A stretch of 64,000 nt of DNA from JBPOFM01 sp051252455 (GTDB taxonomy: Bacteria; Bacteroidota; Bacteroidia; Flavobacteriales; Flavobacteriaceae), in contig JBPOFM010000002.1 of NCBI GenBank assembly GCA_051252455.1, forward strand, positions 455,535-519,534. The letters run 5' to 3'. This document shows positions 17,050 to 26,309 of this stretch, piece after piece. The notes beneath the pieces are model-generated. The model made no database searches. It was not told the origin of the DNA and worked only from the letters and a program-made list of their open reading frames with translations. The position numbers were made by a program, and so were the translations under genes. The stretch's first letter is position 1, and each line of letters begins with the position of its first letter.

Positions 17050-17985
17050 ATGGTAACAACTGGTTCCAAATCAAAATTCAATATAAAAGACCTTCCAAAA
17101 TTACTTCTCAATACCTATAAAGCTTGGGATAAAAATGATCCATGGCGAATGAGTGCTGTGGTGGCTTATTATGCCGTATTGGCATTACCTGGTCTATTGG
17201 TGATATTGATCAATTTCGTTGGCAGTGTTTGGGGTCCGGAGATTGTGACAGGACAGCTAAATACACAGTTGACTACTGCCTTGGGTGCTGACGCTGCCCA
17301 ATCAATTCTCGAAATGATTAAAGAAACCCAGGATTCTGAAAGCAATCTTATATCTACCATCATCGGAATTGCGACATTGATATTTGGTGCAACTGGTGTT
17401 TTTTATCAGTTACAAGTGTCTTTAAACCTCATCTGGAAAGTGGAGGGAATTTCAACGTTCAGCTTTAAGAAAATATTGACGGATCGGGCCAAAAGTTTTG
17501 CGTTCATATTAGTTATAGGATTTTTATTATTGATAAGTTTTGTTCTTACAACGCTCATTTCTGCATTGACAGATTATATTCAGAGAAAATTTCCAGATAT
17601 TATTTTGTACCTACTCTATTTGGTGAATTTTTTATTATCGGTTGGGATTATCTCTACACTATTTGCGCTCATGTTTCAGTATATGCCTGATACAAAAATT
17701 CGATGGAAAACAGTTTGGATCGGAGCTATATTGACAGCTTTTTTGTTCGTTTTTGGAGAATTTCTTCTTGGATTATATTTTGGCAAGTCAAATCCTGGTT
17801 CCACTTATGGAGCTGCTGGAAGTATTATTTTAGTATTACTTTGGGTTTCCTATTCGAGTTTGATTTTCTTTTTTGGAGCGGAATTTACACGTCAATATTC
17901 CATTTTTTATGGTCATGATTCCCATACTGAATTTAATAAATTGGCTGATAAGATGGAGAAAGAAGCAGGAAACAAAACTATTTAA
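17050..17985 (+). CDS. YihY/virulence factor BrkB family membrane protein
   Basis: The 311-residue protein has about six membrane helices. It has the family segments AVVAYYAVLALPGLLVILI near the N-terminus, GATGVFYQLQVSLNLIWKV in the middle and GAAGSIILVLLWVSYSSLIFFFGAEFTRQY near the C-terminus. These fit YihY/BrkB (once misnamed RNase BN). Function is not firmly known. It lies upstream of era but has no shared regulation visible, as era has its own -7 box. Confidence 0.88.
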   Translation: MVTTGSKSKFNIKDLPKLLLNTYKAWDKNDPWRMSAVVAYYAVLALPGLLVILINFVGSVWGPEIVTGQLNTQLTTALGADAAQSILEMIKETQDSESNLISTIIGIATLIFGATGVFYQLQVSLNLIWKVEGISTFSFKKILTDRAKSFAFILVIGFLLLISFVLTTLISALTDYIQRKFPDIILYLLYLVNFLLSVGIISTLFALMFQYMPDTKIRWKTVWIGAILTAFLFVFGEFLLGLYFGKSNPGSTYGAAGSIILVLLWVSYSSLIFFFGAEFTRQYSIFYGHDSHTEFNKLADKMEKEAGNKTI

Positions 17986-18021
17986 CAATCGCATATAGAT
18001 TTAGAGCTTCAAATTTTAGCT

Positions 18022-18029
18022 TATCTTTG
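18022..18029 (+). promoter_or_regulatory. Candidate -7 box of era
   Basis: TATCTTTG matches TAnnTTTG and ends 17 nt before the era start. A weak -33-like TTTAG begins about 20 nt upstream. Confidence 0.45.
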
Positions 18030-18046
18030 CCACAAAATTAGATCGA

Positions 18047-18928
18047 ATGCACAAAGCAGGTTTTGTAAATATTATTGGGAATCCAAACGTTGGTAAATCC
18101 ACCTTGATGAATGCGTTTGTGGGCGAAAAATTGTCCATTATCACCTCAAAAGCACAAACAACTCGTCATAGAATTCTCGGAATTGTGAATGGTGAGGATT
18201 TTCAAATGATTTTATCTGACACTCCAGGAATCATTAAACCAGCTTACGAATTGCAAGCTTCAATGATGGATTTTGTAAAATCCGCTTTTGACGATGCCGA
18301 TGTTCTGATTTATATGGTTGAAATTGGGGAGCAAGAATTGAAAGATGAGGCTTTTTTTAGAAAAATCACCAATTCGAAAATTCCGGTGCTTCTGCTTTTG
18401 AATAAAATTGATACCTCCAATCAAGAGCAATTGGAAAGTCAAGTACAGTTGTGGACAGAGAAAGTTCCAAATGCAGAAATTTATCCTATATCAGCTTTAC
18501 AAGGTTTCAATGTCAAAGAGGTTTTTGGACGCATTGTAGAATTACTTCCAGAATCTCCTGCCTATTATCCTAAAGATCAATTGACAGACAAGCCGGAACG
18601 TTTTTTCGTCAATGAAACCATTCGGGAGAAAATCTTGATCCACTATAAAAAAGAAATTCCTTATGCGGTCGAAATCGATACTGAAGAATTTTTTGAAGAA
18701 GAAGAAATCATCCGCATGCGTTCTGTTATTATGGTCGAACGTGAAACTCAAAAAGGCATCATCATTGGTCACAAAGGTGCTGCGTTGAAACGAGTAGGAG
18801 TAGAGGCACGAAAAGATTTGGAAAAATTCTTCGGAAAGCAAGTCCATTTGGAATTGTACGTCAAAGTCAACAAAAACTGGAGAAGCGACCAAAAACAATT
18901 GAAGCGTTTTGGGTATAATCAGAAATAG
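18047..18928 (+). CDS. era: GTPase Era
   Basis: The 293-residue protein has a Ras-like G domain with G1 GNPNVGKST (about 10-18), G3 DTPG and G4 NKID. A C-terminal KH RNA-binding domain contains GHKGAALKRVG. Era binds 16S rRNA near its 3' end and assists 30S assembly. The length is normal for the family. It is followed 282 nt later by a second ribosome GTPase, der, with its own promoter. Confidence 0.96.
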   Translation: MHKAGFVNIIGNPNVGKSTLMNAFVGEKLSIITSKAQTTRHRILGIVNGEDFQMILSDTPGIIKPAYELQASMMDFVKSAFDDADVLIYMVEIGEQELKDEAFFRKITNSKIPVLLLLNKIDTSNQEQLESQVQLWTEKVPNAEIYPISALQGFNVKEVFGRIVELLPESPAYYPKDQLTDKPERFFVNETIREKILIHYKKEIPYAVEIDTEEFFEEEEIIRMRSVIMVERETQKGIIIGHKGAALKRVGVEARKDLEKFFGKQVHLELYVKVNKNWRSDQKQLKRFGYNQK

Positions 18929-19137
18929 AAGAGCTACCTTAATCTCCCCGGAGGTGAGAAACCACCAACTAACTAAATTTCTTACATCAGAAGTGGCCAA
19001 TATTTATTCGGTCGATACAATGTGGTTTCTTCGATAAGTTTAAATAACGACGTGATGGTCTAGTTTTTTTCTGTTTATCTCTTTGTAATAGCTTAATACT
19101 CTTGCCATCCTAAACCTCAAAAAAACAGAAAACTACG

Positions 19138-19167
19138 TTTGCGACTGAAAACTAAACCCTATCTTTG
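19138..19167 (+). promoter_or_regulatory. Promoter of der
   Basis: TTTG at 19138-19141 and TATCTTTG at 19160-19167 are 18 nt apart, a near-perfect flavobacterial promoter. The leader to the ATG at 19211 is about 40 nt. The rest of the gap after era (18929-19137) shows no gene. Confidence 0.65.
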
Positions 19168-19210
19168 CACCCGCTTACAGGATATGTAATGCAGGTTAAA
19201 TTTTAGAGTC

Positions 19211-20515
19211 ATGAGCAATATTGTAGCAATAGTAGGTCGTCCGAATGTCGGGAAATCAACATTTTTTAATCGTTTAATTCAACGTCGCGAAGCCATTGTT
19301 GACGCCGTCAGTGGCGTTACAAGAGATCGTCATTACGGTAAATCCGACTGGAATGGTCGAGAATTTACAGTGATTGATACTGGTGGATATGTAGTTGGAA
19401 GTGATGATATTTTCGAAGCTGAAATTGATAAGCAAGTAGAGCTCGCCATCGATGAAGCAGACGTTATCATTTTTATGGTAGACGTCGAGTCTGGTGTTAC
19501 AGGAATGGATGAGGACGTGGCTACATTACTTCGTAAAGTCAATAAACCGGTTTTTTTAGCAGTCAATAAAGTTGATAATAATAAGAGGGCAGAAGATTCT
19601 GTCGAATTTTACGCGTTAGGTTTAGGAGAGTATTTCAACATTGCCAGCACCAATGGTAGTGGTACAGGTGATTTGTTGGACGCTGTTATTGAAGCATTGC
19701 CACCTTATGAGCCAGAAGTACAATCCGAATTGCCTCGATTTGCGGTAGTGGGTCGTCCTAATGCTGGGAAATCATCTTTCATAAACGCTTTAATTGGTGA
19801 AGATCGCTATATCGTCACTGATATTGCAGGAACGACAAGAGATGCCATTGATACAAAATACAATCAATTTGGTTTCGAGTTCAATTTGGTCGATACTGCA
19901 GGTATCCGTCGCAAATCTAAAGTAAAAGAAGATTTAGAATTTTATTCTGTCATGCGAAGCATTCGTGCGATCGAACATTGTGACGTTTGTTTATTGATTG
20001 CAGATGCTGATAGAGGATTTGATGGACAAGTACAGAACATTTTTTGGTTGGCAGAACGCAACCGTAAAGGCATTGTCATCCTTGTCAACAAGTGGGATTT
20101 GATTGAGAAAGAAACCAATTCTGCTCGTGATTTCGAAAAGAAAATTCGTAAAGAGATTGAACCTTTTACAGATGTGCCAATTGTGTTTATCTCTGTTTTG
20201 AACAAGCAACGTATTTTCAAAGCCATCGAAACGGCCGTTGAAGTTTATAAAAATCGATCTAAAAAGATTAAAACCAGCAAACTCAACGAAGTATTACTTC
20301 CTATCATTGAAAACAATCCACCTCCAGCATTGAAAGGTAAATTTGTTAAAATTAAATACATTATGCAGTTGCCAACGCCGCAGCCGCAATTTGCATTTTT
20401 CTGCAATTTACCACAATATGTAAAGGAATCTTACAAGCGATTTTTAGAAAACCAATTGAGAGAACAATTTGATTTTCATGGGGTTCCGATTAGTATTTAT
20501 ATGAGGAAGAAGTAG
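19211..20515 (+). CDS. der: Ribosome biogenesis GTPase Der (EngA)
   Basis: The 434-residue protein has two G domains in tandem: GRPNVGKST with DTGG and NKVD, then GRPNAGKSS with DTAG and NKWD. A C-terminal KH-like domain ends in PISIYMRKK. This double-G-domain layout is unique to Der, which acts in 50S subunit maturation. Length and start fit the family. Confidence 0.97.
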   Translation: MSNIVAIVGRPNVGKSTFFNRLIQRREAIVDAVSGVTRDRHYGKSDWNGREFTVIDTGGYVVGSDDIFEAEIDKQVELAIDEADVIIFMVDVESGVTGMDEDVATLLRKVNKPVFLAVNKVDNNKRAEDSVEFYALGLGEYFNIASTNGSGTGDLLDAVIEALPPYEPEVQSELPRFAVVGRPNAGKSSFINALIGEDRYIVTDIAGTTRDAIDTKYNQFGFEFNLVDTAGIRRKSKVKEDLEFYSVMRSIRAIEHCDVCLLIADADRGFDGQVQNIFWLAERNRKGIVILVNKWDLIEKETNSARDFEKKIRKEIEPFTDVPIVFISVLNKQRIFKAIETAVEVYKNRSKKIKTSKLNEVLLPIIENNPPPALKGKFVKIKYIMQLPTPQPQFAFFCNLPQYVKESYKRFLENQLREQFDFHGVPISIYMRKK

Positions 20516-20612
20516 TAGAGTTTTTATGATTTTATACCTTTTTTAAGAAAACTCATACGAATAGGCATGTATATTCGTTTTTTTGAATAGCGACCAATCA
20601 TCCATCAATCAA

Positions 20613-23387
20613 ATGAAAAAAATCCTAATCGTCATTACACTTCTATGGGTAAGCACGTCTTTTTCCCAAACCAAATTTAAAATTTCAGGACGCGTTATTG
20701 CGCAGCAAGACAGCACCTCTTTGGAATCTGCAACTGTCTACCTCGAAACCGTTCAGGACAGCACATTGTTGACGTATACCATCACTGATAAAAATGGGGT
20801 TTTCTCCATTGAGGACAGAGCCTATACAGATAAGTTGAGATTGATCATTTCATTGATAGGATTTGAAACCTATAATCAAGAAATCAATATCAATAAACCC
20901 GAAATAGATTTAGGCACTATTCAGATGCCGAATGCTAATTATCTGGATGAAATTGTCATAAAATCCAGAGCACCAATTACGGTTAAAAAAGATACCTTGG
21001 AATTTAATGTCGCATCCTTCAAGACAAAAAAAGATGCAAATGTTGAAGACTTATTGAAAGAATTGCCAGGCGTGGAAGTCGATGATGATGGAAAAATTAC
21101 CATCAATGGTAAAGAGGTCAATAAAATATTGGTTAATGGAAAACCCTTCTTTGGTGACGATCCCACGATTACTACCCGAAATTTAACCAAGGAAATCATT
21201 GAAAAAGTTCAAGTAACGGATACAAAGTCCAAGTCGGAAGGTTTTACTGGTGAATCAGGTGATTCTGACAACAAGACTATCAACCTGACGATTAAAGAAG
21301 AAAACAATAAAGGGATATTTGGTCGTGTGGCCGCGGGAGCTGGTACAGATAAGCGTTATGAATACGCAGGTATGGTTAACTTATTTGATAACGAGCAACG
21401 AATTAGTATTCTGGCTGGTGGTAATAACATCAATTCGGCGGGCTTTAGCTTTGGAGAAATTCGAAAAATGTTTGGTGGTGGCAATTCGGTGTCTTGGAAT
21501 AGTAACGGATCGTTTATAATTGACGGTCGCTCGTTTGGAGGTGGTGAAGGGATTACAAAATCAAACAATGAAGGTGTCAATTACGCCGATGAATTGAGTA
21601 AAGGCATAGACATCTCCGGAGATTATTTTCATTCTGCGAGCCGTTCGGACAATGCCACGTCAATACAACGTGAAAATATATTGCCAGACAGACGTTATTT
21701 TACAAATTCTACTTCCGCGTCGCAGTCAGACACCGATAGTCATACGGTCAATATGGGTTTCGACGTTGAGGTCGATTCTACGCTATTAATCAACATTAGC
21801 CCAACATTCCGATATTCAAAAGCATCCACACGCTTCAATAGGCAAGAGGCATCGCGTGATTCCGATAATCTGTTGACAAATCAATCTACGACCTCGTCAT
21901 TTGTAGAGAACGATGGTAAAAATTTCGCAAACGAATTGGAAGTCACCAAAAATTTTGGAGCCAAAGGTGCGTTTGTGCGTTTCATTTTCAATAATGATAT
22001 CAATTCTACCAATTCTGAAGATTTCTTAAATTCTGAAACCAATATTTTTGGAGCTGATCCGCAGGATGTCATTCGAAATCAAAAGACCGATAGCGAACGT
22101 GACAACAGTCAATTCTATACTGAATTCACCTACCGAATGCCATTGGTAGCTAAAAAGTGGTTTTTGGATTTTAAATATGAGTTTGAAACCGAGACACGAG
22201 AAAATAGAGAAAGCACCTTTGATTTTGATGCATCGTCCCAGACTTTTTCAGATTTTAATTTTGATTTGAGTACCGATTTTATCAATAAAAACAAAGTTGG
22301 GACACCAAGTACAAAATTGGTCTACAATTCTGAAAAGATGAACTTTAGTGTCGGCTCTGGTTACAGTTTTAGAAGCATCGAAAACAATGACCAGTTACGA
22401 CCAGACTTGAGTTTAAAGCGCAATTTTGAATTCTTGGAAATGGACGCCAACTTTAATTACCGATTCAATCCGAAAATGTCGATTTACTTCGATTATGATT
22501 ACGAAAACGAAGCGCCAGAGATTTCCCAATTGCAGCCGTTTCAAAATGTGTCTGACCCACTGAATACCATTACGGGAAATCCAAATTTAAAACCTACACA
22601 GCGTCATAGCGGTTATATGGGTTTTAATCAATTCGACTTTCAAAAAGGCACAGGTTTTTATGTATATCTCAATGGTATTTTGAATAGCAATCAAGTAGTT
22701 TCTAAAACGACAGTTGATGAAAATTTTGTTCGAAACACTACATATACAAATGTCGATGGAGGTTACTGGAGTTATTTCGGAGGTAGTTATAGCAAAGATT
22801 TCAAGGTAGATACGCTGCAGACCGTTAAGGTTCGATTGGGAATGAACGCCAATTTCAATAAATCGGTCAACTTCAATAATGATGTCCAATATGCTTCAAG
22901 AACGAATGGATTGACACCAACTTTAAGCGTTACCTACACTTGGAAAAAATTATTCGAAATACGTCCTAACTATCGATTGACATTCACTAAAACGGCCTAT
23001 GATCTGGCAGATTTCGATGATCAAAGTTTCTTAAGTCACCGACTTGGTATTCGTACGGCCACCTTTATCCCGAAAAATTTTGAATGGCGAAATGATATTA
23101 ATTTCACATATAATCCGAATGTTGCTGATGGTTTCCAGAAAAGTGCTTGGTTTTGGAACTCCACTTTCGCCTATTCGTTCTTAAAGGAAAAGGCTGCCAT
23201 TACTTTAAAAGTATATGACTTGCTGAATCAGAATACCAATGCACAGCGAACCGCAACACAGAATTATATTCAAGATCAGCAGAGTACCGTTTTAGAGCAG
23301 TACTTTATGATCAGTTTTAGTTGGAAATTTAATAGTTTGGGGTCAAAAGGTGAGTCTGGTGATGGGGGAATGTTCTATTTTGATTGA
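20613..23387 (+). CDS. Outer-membrane beta-barrel protein with N-terminal carboxypeptidase-like domain (TonB-receptor-like)
   Basis: The start at 20613 gives a signal peptide (MKKILIVITLLWVSTSFSQ); the frame is open ten codons further upstream. A CarboxypepD_reg-like domain follows (ISGRVIAQQDSTSLESATVYL to about residue 110). Next comes a plug-like region with LPGVEVDDDGKITINGKEVNKILVNGKPFF, then about 650 residues of beta-barrel. The family (outer membrane beta-barrel, PF14905 type) is common in Flavobacteria, and its ligand is unknown. No SusD partner is nearby. The last 13 nt overlap the 3' end of the oppositely oriented TPM gene. Confidence 0.85.
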   Translation: MKKILIVITLLWVSTSFSQTKFKISGRVIAQQDSTSLESATVYLETVQDSTLLTYTITDKNGVFSIEDRAYTDKLRLIISLIGFETYNQEININKPEIDLGTIQMPNANYLDEIVIKSRAPITVKKDTLEFNVASFKTKKDANVEDLLKELPGVEVDDDGKITINGKEVNKILVNGKPFFGDDPTITTRNLTKEIIEKVQVTDTKSKSEGFTGESGDSDNKTINLTIKEENNKGIFGRVAAGAGTDKRYEYAGMVNLFDNEQRISILAGGNNINSAGFSFGEIRKMFGGGNSVSWNSNGSFIIDGRSFGGGEGITKSNNEGVNYADELSKGIDISGDYFHSASRSDNATSIQRENILPDRRYFTNSTSASQSDTDSHTVNMGFDVEVDSTLLINISPTFRYSKASTRFNRQEASRDSDNLLTNQSTTSSFVENDGKNFANELEVTKNFGAKGAFVRFIFNNDINSTNSEDFLNSETNIFGADPQDVIRNQKTDSERDNSQFYTEFTYRMPLVAKKWFLDFKYEFETETRENRESTFDFDASSQTFSDFNFDLSTDFINKNKVGTPSTKLVYNSEKMNFSVGSGYSFRSIENNDQLRPDLSLKRNFEFLEMDANFNYRFNPKMSIYFDYDYENEAPEISQLQPFQNVSDPLNTITGNPNLKPTQRHSGYMGFNQFDFQKGTGFYVYLNGILNSNQVVSKTTVDENFVRNTTYTNVDGGYWSYFGGSYSKDFKVDTLQTVKVRLGMNANFNKSVNFNNDVQYASRTNGLTPTLSVTYTWKKLFEIRPNYRLTFTKTAYDLADFDDQSFLSHRLGIRTATFIPKNFEWRNDINFTYNPNVADGFQKSAWFWNSTFAYSFLKEKAAITLKVYDLLNQNTNAQRTATQNYIQDQQSTVLEQYFMISFSWKFNSLGSKGESGDGGMFYFD

Positions 23388-23875
23388 TGCCATTTCGAAA
23401 TTAAGGAATCTAAAGCTCGATCTATACCAAGATAATAATTCCCTTTCTTGAAATACGGAATCATTGTACTGTCAATAATCACTTTGCACAAACTATCCGT
23501 TATGATTTTTTCGGTACCCAAACCAGTGGCGATGGCTACTTTTCTGTCATAGGTTGAAACGAAAATCAAAAGTCCATTATTAGTGTTTTTTTTACCCACT
23601 CCAATTCGATTACCCAACCGAGTCGCATAAACCTGAATATCTTCGTTTTTTGGAATAGAGTCTTGAGTTATAATTGCAATCTCATTAGTAAATGATCGTT
23701 CGTACGCCACAATTTTATTGGAAAGTGAATCTAATTGAGAATCGGTAAACAATTTTGAATAATCCATTACAACGGGTTGTGCGTTGAAAGGGCTTGTAGA
23801 AGTATTTTCAGGATTAACATTTTTGCAATTAAACAAACATGAAATAAAAAACAAGATGGTGACTATTTTATTCAT
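23375..23875 (-). CDS. TPM-domain lipoprotein
   Basis: The 166-residue protein starts with a probable lipoprotein signal (MNKIVTILFFISCLFNCKN; cysteine near 17). A TPM domain follows: YSKLFTDSQLDSLSNKIVAYE, GLLIFVSTYDRKVAIATGLGTE and YYLGIDRALDSLI. TPM domains occur in Psb32/YgcG-type proteins of uncertain function. It is the third of three successive TPM genes downstream of lemA and looks like a short paralogue of the next one, lacking its membrane helix and Gly-rich tail. It ends inside the 3' end of the beta-barrel gene. Confidence 0.82.
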   Translation of the reverse strand: MNKIVTILFFISCLFNCKNVNPENTSTSPFNAQPVVMDYSKLFTDSQLDSLSNKIVAYERSFTNEIAIITQDSIPKNEDIQVYATRLGNRIGVGKKNTNNGLLIFVSTYDRKVAIATGLGTEKIITDSLCKVIIDSTMIPYFKKGNYYLGIDRALDSLISKWHQSK

Positions 23876-23918
23876 TTAGTTTTTGTTGGAACACTGCGAC
23901 TGAACATTGCAAACTAAT

Positions 23919-24782
23919 TTACCATCCACCAGAAGCGCCGCCGCCACCAAATCCGCCGCCGCCGAAACCGCCGCCAAATCCACCACCGCCGAAGCTACCT
24001 CCACCAGAGCTGCCACCAAACCCACCAGAGTTGCCACCATAACTGCCGCGACCCATATTGCTCAAGATAATGGCATCTAAAATACTAAATCCACCTCCAG
24101 AACTATTGCCGCCACTGCTACCGCCTCCGCGTTTTTTGGATAGGGATATCATGATAAAGATAAATACAATAACCATAAAGAAAATAAATCCAAGGGGAAT
24201 GCCTTCACTAGCGTTTGATTGTCTAGTTCCTTGATATTCGCCTGTCATAACCTCAAAAATGGCATCAGCACCTCTATTAAGTCCGCCGTAATAGTCATTC
24301 TGTCTAAAATAAGGAAGAATGTCCAGCTCAATAATTCGTTTGGACATCGCATCTGTCAACAGATGTTCTACGCCATATCCTGTGCTAATGGCAATCTTTC
24401 GATCATCTTTTGCCAACAGTATCAAAATTCCATTGTCTTCTTCAGCCTGGCCAATACCCCATTTGTGTCCCCATTGCGCACCAAGATAATTAATATTTTC
24501 ACCTTGGGTAGAACTAATAATGGCTACTACAATTTGCGTTGAAGTAGTGTCAGAATATTTGATTAACTTTTGTTCTAAATTTGTTTTTTCACTTTCTGAT
24601 AACAAATCTGTGTATTGATAAACACTTGTTTGATCGGTAACTTTAGTAGGTTTTTCAGGAATTTTGAATTGCGCAAAACCAACCTGAATAGAGCATACGG
24701 TCAGCAACATCATAAAAAGAAAGCGTTGGAAAACGCTCACTTTTTTAAAAATTGTAATTTGACTGTCTATTGTAGACTGCAT
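23919..24782 (-). CDS. TPM-domain (YgcG-like) membrane protein with Gly-rich tail
   Basis: The 287-residue protein has a signal peptide (about 18-36, ending QVGFAQF). The TPM domain follows: YTDLLSESEKTNLEQKLIKYS, GILILLAKDDRKIAISTGYGVE and YYGGLNRGADAIFEVM. One membrane helix (IPLGFIFFMVIVFIFIMISL) comes next. The tail is about 70 residues, mostly Gly/Ser/Phe, ending GASGGW. This is the standard form of YgcG proteins encoded next to LemA. The tail produces a local GC-rich stretch at about 23925-24130. The start could also be a methionine about 23 codons downstream. Confidence 0.87.
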   Translation of the reverse strand: MQSTIDSQITIFKKVSVFQRFLFMMLLTVCSIQVGFAQFKIPEKPTKVTDQTSVYQYTDLLSESEKTNLEQKLIKYSDTTSTQIVVAIISSTQGENINYLGAQWGHKWGIGQAEEDNGILILLAKDDRKIAISTGYGVEHLLTDAMSKRIIELDILPYFRQNDYYGGLNRGADAIFEVMTGEYQGTRQSNASEGIPLGFIFFMVIVFIFIMISLSKKRGGGSSGGNSSGGGFSILDAIILSNMGRGSYGGNSGGFGGSSGGGSFGGGGFGGGFGGGGFGGGGASGGW

Positions 24783-24797
24783 ACGGTTCAGTTATTT

Positions 24798-25235
24798 TTA
24801 ACCTTTAGAAATAGTATCAGGTAATTCATTCTTATCATCCGTGTCCCAAGGAAAATAGGTTTCCAAAGCCTTCCCTGCTTTTAAGATTCCGTCCACAAGT
24901 CCTTGTTTAAAGTGACCTCTTTTGAAATGACCTTGCATAATATCTTTGGTCGTATCCCAAAAGTTGTCATCAACCACATCGTTAATGCCATCATCACCAA
25001 AGATGACGAAGTTTCTATCTTCCACAGCAACATATATCAGCACTCCGTTTTGTTGCTTCGTATTGTCCATTTTAAGCGTACGAAAAACTTCCATTGCGCG
25101 CTCAGTTGCATCGATTTTTGATGTCTTTTCAATATGAACACGAATTTCACCTGATGTGTTTTTCTCTGCAACACGAATGGCTTCGACGATCTGTTTCTCT
25201 TCGTCGGCTGTTAGGAAATCTTCAATTTTTGACAT
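24798..25235 (-). CDS. Cytoplasmic TPM-domain protein
   Basis: The 145-residue protein has a TPM domain (FLTADEEKQIVEAIRVAEKNTSGEIRVHI in two parts, GVLIYVAVEDRNFVIFGDDGIND, HFKRGHFKQGLVDGILKAG) and neither a signal peptide nor a membrane helix. It is the first of three TPM paralogues, which differ in predicted location: soluble, membrane-anchored and lipoprotein. The gene is 73 nt after lemA and 15 nt before the next TPM gene, so co-transcription is likely. Confidence 0.87.
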   Translation of the reverse strand: MSKIEDFLTADEEKQIVEAIRVAEKNTSGEIRVHIEKTSKIDATERAMEVFRTLKMDNTKQQNGVLIYVAVEDRNFVIFGDDGINDVVDDNFWDTTKDIMQGHFKRGHFKQGLVDGILKAGKALETYFPWDTDDKNELPDTISKG

Positions 25236-25308
25236 AAAAAATTTTTGTTTTAATCTTTAAACTCTCGCTTTTCAAGAGACATAGGTTTTGAAAAATAAAG
25301 AAGGTTTA

Positions 25309-25905
25309 TCAAAATTCAAAGTCAACATCAGGAGCATTTTCACTTCCTGCGTCCGCTTTGTAATAACTCATAGCGTCAAAATTAAAAAGACCTGCGAGTA
25401 ACGTGTTTGGAAAGGTTTTAATATGTTTGTTGTAAGGCTCCACCTTTTCATTAAAACGATCTCTTGCAACATTAATTCTGTTTTCTGTGCCTTCCAACTG
25501 TGATTGCAATTCAAGAAAATTCTGATTTGCTTTCAATTCAGGATAACGCTCCACCGAAACTAATAATTTAGAAAGTGCACCACTCAACCCGGTTTGTGCT
25601 TGTTGGAATTGTGCCATATTTTCTTCAGTAAGGTTACTTGCATCAATGGTTGTTGAAGTTGCCTTTGCTCTCGCTTCGATAACTTCTCTTAGAGTCGTTC
25701 TTTCAAAATCGGCAGCGCCTTGTACTGTTTTGACCAAATTGCCAATTAAATCATTACGACGTTGGTAACTGCTTTCAACGTCACCCCAAGATTTCGTTGC
25801 TGTTTCTTTAAGTTCGACGGCTTCATTATTAAATCCTTTTCCCCAAGAATACAATCCAATCGCGATCACGGCAAGGATAATGACAGGAATTAACCATTTT
25901 TTCAT
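25309..25905 (-). CDS. LemA family protein
   Basis: The 198-residue protein has an N-terminal membrane anchor (WLIPVIILAVIAIGLYSWG) and a long helical domain. It shows the LemA signature segments SYQRRNDLIGNLVKTVQG, YPELKANQNFLELQSQLEGTE and the C-terminal FNFDAMSYYKA. LemA proteins are widespread, helical, outward-facing membrane proteins of unclear function. Their genes are commonly linked to TPM/YgcG genes, as here. Confidence 0.92.
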   Translation of the reverse strand: MKKWLIPVIILAVIAIGLYSWGKGFNNEAVELKETATKSWGDVESSYQRRNDLIGNLVKTVQGAADFERTTLREVIEARAKATSTTIDASNLTEENMAQFQQAQTGLSGALSKLLVSVERYPELKANQNFLELQSQLEGTENRINVARDRFNEKVEPYNKHIKTFPNTLLAGLFNFDAMSYYKADAGSENAPDVDFEF

Positions 25906-25976
25906 AAGTAAGAGTTTTTATTTGTTAGTGTTTAAGTTGATTGTTCTGTATGTTAGTTGAAAAAGCATTAAAATTG

Positions 25977-26306
25977 TTACAACTGTTCTTTGATTTTTAG
26001 CAGCTGTGCTTTTACACTTTCTAATTTATTGATAATTTCAAAGGTGTTGAGCGATTGTTGTTTCTCTTCTTTAATGTGTGTTTTGGCACCTTCAAGTGTA
26101 AAGCCACGCTCTTTGACCAAGTGGTAAATAAATTTCAGATTGGTAATGTCTTCTGGTGTGAATTTCCGATTGCCCTTTGCGTTCTTTTTTGGTTTTAATA
26201 CATCAAATTCCTTTTCCCAAAATCGGATCAAAGATGTATTCACATCAAAAGCCTTGGCGACTTCGCCAATACCATAATACCTTTTTTCTGGAAGATTGAT
26301 ATACAT
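25977..26306 (-). CDS. MerR family transcriptional regulator
   Basis: The 109-residue protein has an N-terminal MerR winged helix (KRYYGIGEVAKAFDVNTSLIRFWEKEF, then KGNRKFTPEDITNLKFIYHLV) and a short helical C-terminus. It lacks the long effector-binding domain of classical MerR proteins. It starts 3 nt after the stop of the M23 peptidase gene and so is its operon partner. What it regulates is unknown. Confidence 0.88.
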   Translation of the reverse strand: MYINLPEKRYYGIGEVAKAFDVNTSLIRFWEKEFDVLKPKKNAKGNRKFTPEDITNLKFIYHLVKERGFTLEGAKTHIKEEKQQSLNTFEIINKLESVKAQLLKIKEQL

Positions 26307-26309
26307 ATG

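Noticed and set aside
18542..19000. 152-codon open frame on the minus strand
   Set aside because: It lies antisense to the KH-domain end of era. Its predicted protein is Phe/Ser-rich with no family features, as expected for a shadow of an AT-rich gene.
18929..19137. Palindrome-like stretch CTCCCCGGAG after era
   Set aside because: The arms are only 4 bp, without a T-run. It is not a convincing terminator or a copy of the dispersed hairpin.
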